In this document: positions 56,979 to 64,000 of the stretch, in pieces
Layout: each line of letters opens with the position of its first letter
Position numbering within the stretch: position 1 is the stretch's first letter
Assembly (NCBI GenBank): GCA_026214975.1
Contig: CM047810.1
Coordinates: 35,637,318 to 35,701,317, forward strand
Source of the DNA: Gentiana macrophylla
Lineage: Eukaryota > Streptophyta > Magnoliopsida > Gentianales > Gentianaceae
Direction: 5' to 3'
Length of the DNA stretch: 64,000 nucleotides
Notes under the pieces: model-generated
Databases searched by the model: none
The model's input: the letters and a program-made list of their open reading frames with translations, nothing else
What the model was told of the DNA's origin: nothing
Translations under genes and position numbers: made by a program

Positions 56979-56995
56979 TGGCGCCGTTGCCGGGA
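56979..56995 (+). other. T primer-binding site
   Basis: TGGCGCCGTTGCCGGGA, matching the tRNA-Asp complement with one change, seven bases after the LTR. Confidence 0.9.
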
Positions 56996-57127
56996 AATAC
57001 GGTTAAAATTACGGTTTTGGTTGATTTTTGGTTGGTGTTTGTGGGAAAATCCCGTTTGGGCGATAATCGGGTTGTGGTCTGCTTTGTTTGTGCTTTGGGT
57101 TGGTTTTGGTTGTTAGTTTGAGATATC

Positions 57128-58393
57128 ATGGTGCGTACCGGTGGTAAAGAGGGGGCCTCGGGGCAAAAACGTTACGGAAAGAAGATAGCTCGGGATAACG
57201 GTAAGAAAAAGAAAGTGGTAGGCCCTAGGCCGGTAAATCCCAACCGAGGGGTCCAGATTAGAGAGAGACAAAACCCCTCTAGGGCTACTCAAACTCAGGC
57301 TAGGACTTCTTTGCAGGATGAATCGGACTCTGACACGCATGACATACCTTTGGTAAGAAAGAGGACTGTTGAGCCGGGGCCTAGGGTTGAGCAAGAAGTG
57401 AGGGAACCTAGAGTTGACCCGGAAGTTAGAGCTGACGGGGGTGAGCCGGTTGTGGAGCATGTTAGGCCTCCGAGAAGGGAAACTGTAGGACCCCCGATCC
57501 CGTTTGATAGGATATTTGTCACTCCTAAGGCATTGGATGTGTCCAACAAGAACTATTCGACCCGCACGATGCTTATAGAGAGAGCCTTCCATGATTATAA
57601 TGTTGACAAGCATTTTGTGAAGAACTTGACTGATAGGAAGTGGGGAGCGTTGATGACAACCCCGGAGTTGAAGGTGAATGCCACTTTGGTGCATGAATGT
57701 TACGCCAATTTTTCTGCGTCGAGCTTAGTGACGGGGATGGAAAAGGTTCGGGGGGTGAAGGTCCCGTTTAGTGCTTAGGCGATTAATGAGAAGTACGGTT
57801 TGGCACCATTTTAAGGTTTGGATTATAAGGAAGAGATTAAAGCGAGGAAATATACGGGTGGGGACCCGTTGGAAGATCTCCGGATGTTGGTGTGCCCGGA
57901 TGTTCCATGGACACTTAGGGATGGTGGTGCAAGGAAGCAGTTGGTCACCTCGTCTTGGGGTGAGGATTGGAAGGTTCAATGCCGGTTCATCCAAAACCGG
58001 CTTCTACCTAAGAACAACTTGACTCATTTCCACATTGCCGATCTTGGGATGTTGTATGCCCTCAACTTTAAGCTCAATGTGGACGTGGGCCAAGCACTTT
58101 ATGATGAGTTTGCCACCAATCAGAAAGTTTACACCCGTAGTTTGTTATGCCCCCATCTTATCTCCAGTTTATGTCGGGAGGCCAAGGTTCAGGAGTACAC
58201 AGAGGATCACTGGCCCAAGAACCCCCGTGTACTGCAAAGGGAAAAAGGTAAGACCCCGGCTCAGTTAGCTCGTATGGCGTTGGGGCAGCCTAGTTCATCT
58301 GCTGCCCCTAGTCAGGCACCACCAGTTCTTTCTTTTTCTCCCTCCGTTAGGATGAGGCTGAGTATGGAAAACAGTTTCCAGAACTGGATGTAG
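57128..58393 (+). pseudogene. T PF20167-like ORF
   Basis: Starts at 57128, 133 bp after the PBS. The N-terminus is basic (KRYGKKIARDNGKKKKVVGP) with an acidic, Pro-rich linker. The domain begins at about residue 120 (PFDRIFVTPKALD). An in-frame stop at 57776-57778 and a frame change near 57832 break it; a 191-codon frame follows with WKVQCRFIQNRLLPKNNLTH, LNVDVGQALYDEF and LLCPHLISSLCREA, then a Ser/Pro tail with a stop at 58393. The domain is the putative plant transposon protein family also seen in V. Two lesions separate it from an intact ORF of about 420 codons. Confidence 0.75.
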
Positions 58394-58546
58394 GATCAGA
58401 AGCAAACACAGGACAATATTCTGACTCTCCTCCAACTGATGAGTGAGGGTCGACCACCGAAGGATCCTAAAGCGTTCGCCCCGAGTACCATGGATTACCG
58501 TTTTTCAGAAGATATTCAGCAGACCATCCAACAGATTGTGGAGGAG

Positions 58547-59937
58547 TGTTGGTCTCAGAGAAGGGTAAAACTATAGTCAGAGGGGGTGAATGACTATGGA
58601 GGAGTTTCAAAAACTTTTCTTGTGTTTAAAAGCTTTTGGTCAGCGGATAAGTCCCTTCTTACTATGTTGTTTCAAAGCAGTTTAAACAATCACAGATATA
58701 GATTATAATCTAGGTAATATAAATGAATGCAGTAAAGTAAATTGACACAAGGCTTATAGTGGTTCAGGGTGGTGTAATCCCTTAATCCACTCTTCTCCAT
58801 TGATGATTGAAGGAATTCACTATTGTTTTCACAGATACAATAGTATGATTGTCCTTGACTTTCCAAACTTCACAATCTACAAGACTATCACTCCTTGAAT
58901 GCAACAGCTTCAGTGATTTAGTCTCTTTCACTGCTCCTTGAGATCAAATCCTTCAACAGCTATTACAAACACAACTCCTTCTCAGATGACTTCTGATTCA
59001 GTTGCTTCAGTTTATTATGAATGAGATTCACAAACTTGATTGATCAATCTCAGTGCTGAATATGAAATTGTAATTCTGATGTCTGAGTTGATCTCTAGAT
59101 AAATCCTTGTAAGTTCAGAGAGAAGGCTTTTCAAATTGACAGAGTATCTGCTTGATTTTCTTTTTCTTGTCGTTGTTTTTATCTGTCTGTCAATGCCTTC
59201 TATTTATAGCCTTGAATATCCTGGATTTGAAATTCCGTCCGTTGGCTATATTTATGTGGGGAATAATCCTTGATTTTATTCTTGATTCCCCCTTAATTAT
59301 ATTCTCTTTGATTTTAGTGATCGGATTTTTCTTCAAATGTATAGCAGAAAATTCATTCTTGATTGATCCTCTATTGATTGTGCATTAAATGTATGATCCT
59401 CTGAATTTTCATCACATTTCAATTACATTACGATAAGGATTACTTCGCCGTTCTCACGAGCGGTCGAGTGATCCATCCGACTTTCCGTTTAGATCTTCCT
59501 TCACTGTTTTTGCCTTCACTTTGCCGAAAGTCAGTTTACTCTGCCGATTCACTGTTTCCTTCATCACTTCAGTTTAAGGAGAATCTTTGTACTTCACTGA
59601 TCATTGATTTGGGTGAGATCAGTGTACACCATATTTGAACATTAAATTTCATCACTTGAAACATACTTAGACTTATCCAAGGTCATCACAGACTTCCTTG
59701 GTTATAAGTCAAACCATTAAGTCTTCACTGCTTCTCTGCTGGTGCTTGGCTGGCTTCACTCTGCCGAATGTCTGTTTTACTTTGCCGTCCTACCAACTAG
59801 TACAATACTTGTCTGACTTAACTTATACAATATGTCAGACTCTAAGTAAGGACTTATACAGAGAATTCTAACTTATTTCAGGCTTGCTATAACAGCTAGT
59901 ATGGCCATCATCAAAACATAATAAAATGTTCCAAACA
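58547..59937 (-). repeat. S2 3-prime LTR
   Basis: 1,391 bp; minus strand TGTTTGGAACATT to GAGACCAACA. Shares with the S1 LTRs the terminal type TGTT...AACA, the GAGGGGGTGAAT-type sequence near the end, and the ATTTCC(C)CC boundary. Confidence 0.8.
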
Positions 59938-60086
59938 ATTTCCCCCTTTTTGATGATGCCAAAACCCTCATAAGCCTGAACATAAGTAAGCTAAATTTTT
60001 CATAATAATTAACAGAATGAAAACTCAATAATTTTATTCATCCATTTAAGAGCAGTAAATTCAAAACTTATTCAAGTGTTACAAAC

Positions 60087-62950
60087 TACATTTTGATTAA
60101 TTCAGCCTTGTACCTTTTGAACTTTGTAGTCTGAACCTCTTCAATGTTTTTCCAATCAATTTCCTGAAACTTCCACTTCCAGTATGCCATAGCAGTGTAT
60201 TCAGATACTCCCTTGAATACCTTCTTGGCAAAGAGTCTGTTGAAGTCCGGCATGGTCTCATTTGCCCTAGGTTCTCCAAAGTGCTTCTCAAGTCTCTCCC
60301 TAGCTTCAAAGAATATGTGAGTCGAAGAAACTTGAGACTTTTGTAGAGACTCCACTTTGCTCTGCTTGTCCATTCTTCCCATAGGGTTGAAGAATTTTGC
60401 CATATAGTTGAAGTCTTCTTGTTGTTCAGCTTGGCAAGTCTTATGGTCCTTTTTCTTTGAAAGTGGAATGGTGAACTTGGTTTCTTTGTTGGATTGTTTT
60501 AGAAGTGCAAACTCTCTTTTGACATCATTGTAGAGTTTGGCCATATCAGTTCTCATCCTTTCATCCTGATAGCTTAGCCAATCAGCCCATGCTTCATCTT
60601 GTGAGAAGTGAGGATAAAGTCCTTCCTGTACTCTGAAAAATTCTCTTACATGGTCCAGTACATCTGCTTCATATTCTGCTTTGCTTTTGTGACCAGTGTA
60701 CGTTCTGTGTCCACCAGTGTATCTGGAGCAGCTGCTGCCTCTGCTGGTGTTTCCTCTGGTGCTAAGTCTGTGTTGACTTGCTGATCCTATTTGCTGGCTA
60801 GATCCAGGTCTTTGCTGATTGCCGGATCTGTCTCTGTCATCATCTCTTCTTTGCATAGGATGAGGAAATCCAATGCAGGGTTCGTTTAGGGCTTTTTCTC
60901 TTTCTTCTCTAGCCTTCCTTTGTTGTTCCTCTGCTTCATTTCTGATTCTAATTTCTCTGTCCCTTGCTCCCATTTGCTCTTCAGTGAAGTTTGGGGGTCT
61001 AATAGTTGATCCTTCAGACTTATCTTGATTTTCCCCCTTTTTGGCAGCATCATCCCTCTGCTGGAGTAAGATGCTGTTTGTTGCCTCTGTCGTTCCGATC
61101 AGAGAGTCCAGCTTTGATTCGATGGATGTGAATCTGTTATCATGACTAGTTAGTTTCTCAGTGACACTGCGGAATCTTGTTCCAAAAGCCTCTGCCATGG
61201 AGTCATTTTCCTGAGAAATGTGTTGCCTGAGACCTGCAAGATTGTTTGTGATGTTAATGTTGAGTTGTCTCATCAAGTCTCCTTGGCGTTGAATAACAAT
61301 GTTCTGCACCTCGATGTATTCAGCAATGGACTCAAATTTTCGCTCAATGGAGTAGCTTTTGTCATTGAATGTCGAGGTCATGGATCTAAGATGCATGGCT
61401 TTCTGCTCTAGTTCTTCACGCCAAATAGATCTGTTCTTTTTCAAAGGTTTCATTTGAGATACCAAAGCGGTGGGAGAGAGTTTGTGCCGTATGTCACCGG
61501 TTCTGGTCCGATTGTTGTCCTTTGTCTTAGTCTTTGAGTCACATCTACATGGACATCCAAGTCTTCAAGAATTTGTGTAGATGTGTATCTTTGGTGTGGC
61601 TTGAGCTTCGCTCCCTTGCTCAGGCTTTGGGGATTGTCTTGACCCGGAGTTGCGGCCAATGAGCCATGTCCACTATGTTTATCTTTGTCGGCCGAGTTAC
61701 AGCAGATAATGGTTGAGTGGTTGCCTTAGCTGGTGTTGTTGACTTGTGGGATGCATGAGGCTGTAGGAAGGTGCTTAGAAGAATGTCATCATCAATTGCA
61801 TCCGGTGTAGGAGTAACCTCTTCTCCTTGTTTGTCATGATAACCAGCATGATGGTCATCATTATCATTATCATCCTGATCATCTCCATCATCTTGATCAG
61901 TGTTATCATCATCATCTCTACCATCTTCTGAGTCATCATTGTGGTTGTTAGAGATCTGGGGCAGTTTTGCCTTTGCTGCATCTACCATGTCCCAGAGAGG
62001 AGATTCATCAAGTACACCAACCAGAGTGGTGATTCCCAGAAAATTAAAGAGCCATGCTTCCTCAGCAAGCATGCGTTCCGAATCTTGAATCTGATTTCTG
62101 GAATCGCCTTCTTTCCATTCAAGATATTCTGCAACTCGATCATCAATATTGTTTGCAGACAATTCCTCATCATCTCCAGTGTCTCCTGTGACTTCCTCAT
62201 TTAGAGGTTGTTCATCCTCACTTTCATTTTCTTCTCCATGTTGTTTTGCCTCAACATCAGAGTCCTCTTCTTCTTCTTCATCGATTAATTTTCCAAAGGC
62301 TGTCTTGTCCAAATTGCGGTGAACTTTTTGTTTCTTTCTTTGACCGGAGGGATGAGTTGTTGTTTTCTTTCTCTTCCCTCCTCCGGCTTGCTTTTGCTGT
62401 TTAACATAGGTAAACATGACCTTGGACTCATGCAATTTGTGAAGTTGTACAACTGGGACTTTGAGGCATTGCATCAGATAGTGTAACTGAATCCCATACG
62501 ACTTTTTCACCCAGAATTGTCCTTTCTTTGTCTTTCCTTCTGTTGTCCCCTTTTCGGCCGCTTTTGCTTCACCTTGGATTTGTTCTTTGATTCTTAAAAA
62601 GAAGTATTTTGCCCAATTGAACTCTAGATTGTTGTAGATGATTCCCATTAGCCGCATTCTGGTTTCTGTCATAGCATTATTTGCTCCCAACTTTCCTTCA
62701 ATGCCTTTTGCCAATTAGGGCACTAAACTCACTGAATGGTTTCTTTAAAGCGGATCTAAGACAATTGACCTTCTTAGATCCTGGGTTTGCCGTTTTGGCG
62801 ATTGTCGGCCAGAAATCATCCAAGTTTTGTGGTACCAATGTCACTTTTGCTTGACCCTTATTTGACAGTTTAAGATGTTTTCGAATTACCTTTTCTATAA
62901 TGACCACTTCTTTGCCATTTACGGATGCAACAATCTTGTCTTCTTCCTAC
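60087..62950 (-). pseudogene. S2 env-like ORF, a few frame breaks
   Basis: N-terminal part from about 62950: VTLVPQNLDDFWPTIAKTAN. Then from 62714 RMRLMGIIYNNLEFNWAKYF and GIQLHYLMQCLKVPVV, followed by a lysine patch and a long acidic Asp/Glu/Asn-rich segment (about 61800-62300). After frame changes near 61640 and 61460, a 459-codon frame runs 61465-60086 with coiled-coil heptads, an Arg-rich segment (RGNTSRGSSCSRYTGGHR), FRVQEGLYPHFSQDEAWADW and a C-terminal FKRYKAELIKM. Position and order correspond to the S1 extra ORF. The name env-like follows usage for Sireviruses; function is unproven. The large acidic block is a low-complexity insert. Confidence 0.68.
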
Positions 62951-62985
62951 TCGTTACCTTCTTCAGCAAGGAGCCCAGTGACGGA

Positions 62986-64000
62986 CGTTTTCTAGGCTAT
63001 CAATCCTTACCGGCAGTGTACCGGGTCAAATTGTAGTGCTAGTCTGGTGAGTCAGGTCGTATCCTCAGGGAAATGAAGGCATAATTCAAAGTGTGGTTAA
63101 ACACCAAGAAGCTATTATTAACTCGATCTAAGTCGCAGTTTTTACCATTTTATCGGGTTAGATCGTTAGATTAGTTAGATGTTAGTAAAACAGTAAATAT
63201 AATATATAAATATAAAAATAGGTAATATATATATTTTTGGATCTAGCCAAGAATACTTTACTGAATCAATATCTTTTTGTAGTGAAATTGAATGAGACAG
63301 ATCTTTTCCTTGAAGCAAGGAGGTCAATTATATATGAACCGGTGTACTCCTAAGCTAGACAACTCCTCCTCACACGAGCGTATGAAATTGTCATATGTCA
63401 AATTGTCATCAGTTTAATCTCCACAACTGCTCCATGCTAATCTCAGTTAGTCTAAACAGTACAGTACAAATCTACCCCGGATAAAAGAGGTTATTCCGTT
63501 TGTCGACGGCCGATGTTATTCAAAAGGCTCCGGTTGTCGAGCGGATCGATTTAACTTTCGGTGTTAGTTTCAATTAAACCGTTGATTTTAACATTATTAC
63601 GATCTTGAGCACAAATTTAATAAGATTCATCTTTCCCAAGACAAATCTGCCCCCGGGTAGGAAATAGGATTCCGTTGTCACGCTTTCGCACGGCCAATTT
63701 TACCCTCCGGTCTTTCTATCCGTACATTTAAGTGTAAAATAGAAAGAGATTCATTATAATTGGTTTTAATCATTATTATTAGAGTCGATCATCCAGTTTA
63801 CCAAAAAGATTAACTAATTCAGATTCATATCTTGGCTAGATATATTTTTAGTTTAACATAGTTATAATAAGTAATATATAAATAGAAATAGAAATAGTAA
63901 ACATAATAATATTAGAATATATTACCGATTACAACTGCTGAATCGGGGTCGTTTCCACCGGATGTAGTATAACAAAGCTTCGATTTTAACAATCTTCGAT
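62986..64000 (-). mobile_element. Athila-like LTR, runs off the window
   Basis: The minus strand ends with TTTCCCTGAGGATACGACC, GACCCGGTACACTGCCGG and TTGATAG, the same scheme as the ends of the V and T LTRs (CCCTGAGGGATCGACC). No coding sequence is visible. At least 1 kb of LTR is present, probably the 3-prime LTR of an element inserted in S2 and extending to the right. Confidence 0.5.

Larger units (their letters stand above)
55190..58546 (+). mobile_element. Athila-like element T, 5-prime part
   Basis: 5-prime LTR 55190-56971, tRNA-Asp PBS 56979-56995, then a PF20167-like ORF. Interrupted at 58546 by S2. No 3-prime LTR in the window. The LTR start TGATGAGAGTC and end GCTATCA follow the same scheme as V, but the sequences are different families. 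Confidence 0.85.
58547..62985 (-). mobile_element. Sirevirus-like Copia element S2, 3-prime part
   Basis: Minus strand. 3-prime LTR 58547-59937, PPT (AAAAAGGGGGAAAT), then a 2.9-kb env-like ORF running upstream to about 62985, where another LTR interrupts it. The rest is outside the window. It is inserted in element T after GAGGAG. Same organisation as S1 but a different family. Confidence 0.82.

Overview
The window is nuclear DNA of a flowering plant, probably a eudicot. LTR retrotransposons primed by plant tRNAs (initiator Met and Asp) fill almost all of it. One convincing intronless host gene is present, a SAUR-type auxin-response gene on the minus strand at 16108-16401. There are no rRNA or tRNA genes, no CRISPR arrays and no bacterial features. 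Family calls were made by reading motifs, with no database search. || Layout. 1-624: unrecognised coding-like DNA. 625-14397: a Sirevirus-like Copia element (S1, minus) with 1.7 kb LTRs, broken gag-pol and a broken 3-prime env-like ORF; 14398-15022 is a second 3-prime piece of the same family in tandem. 15023-15904: an internally deleted Copia remnant. 15905-17629: the SAUR gene, its promoter and a probable hAT-like MITE. 17630-22388: a nearly complete Copia element (minus, target duplication CGGGA). 22394-23979: intergenic DNA with a T29 tract. || 23980-51991 is one nest. An old gypsy-type transposon gene (Transposase_28-like, plus strand) is split at 24383/50932 by Copia element X (24384-50931). 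X holds a Copia LTR fragment Y (24839-38144). Y holds W (25147-37915, duplication CGTAC), a non-autonomous tRNA-Asp-primed element with large tandem arrays. W holds V (28762-37103, duplication GAGCT), an Athila-like element without reverse transcriptase. X separately holds Z (40779-50256, duplication ATATC), a full-length Copia element with a long leader. || 52430-55189: a Copia fragment flanked by copies of its LTR in inverted orientation. 55190-58546: an Athila-like element T with a PF20167-like ORF, interrupted by a second Sirevirus-like element S2 (58547 to about 62985, minus), itself interrupted at about 62990 by an Athila-like LTR that runs off the window. || Themes. Insertions are stacked and dated by nesting. 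Two unrelated tRNA-Asp-primed elements carry repeated 12-14 bp near-palindromes spaced about 22 bp apart, upstream of a TATA box in their LTRs. W carries a 57-bp array with five-unit higher-order structure. LTR pairs differ mostly by clustered short indels within otherwise identical tracts, so some frameshifts reported here may be consensus errors rather than real decay.
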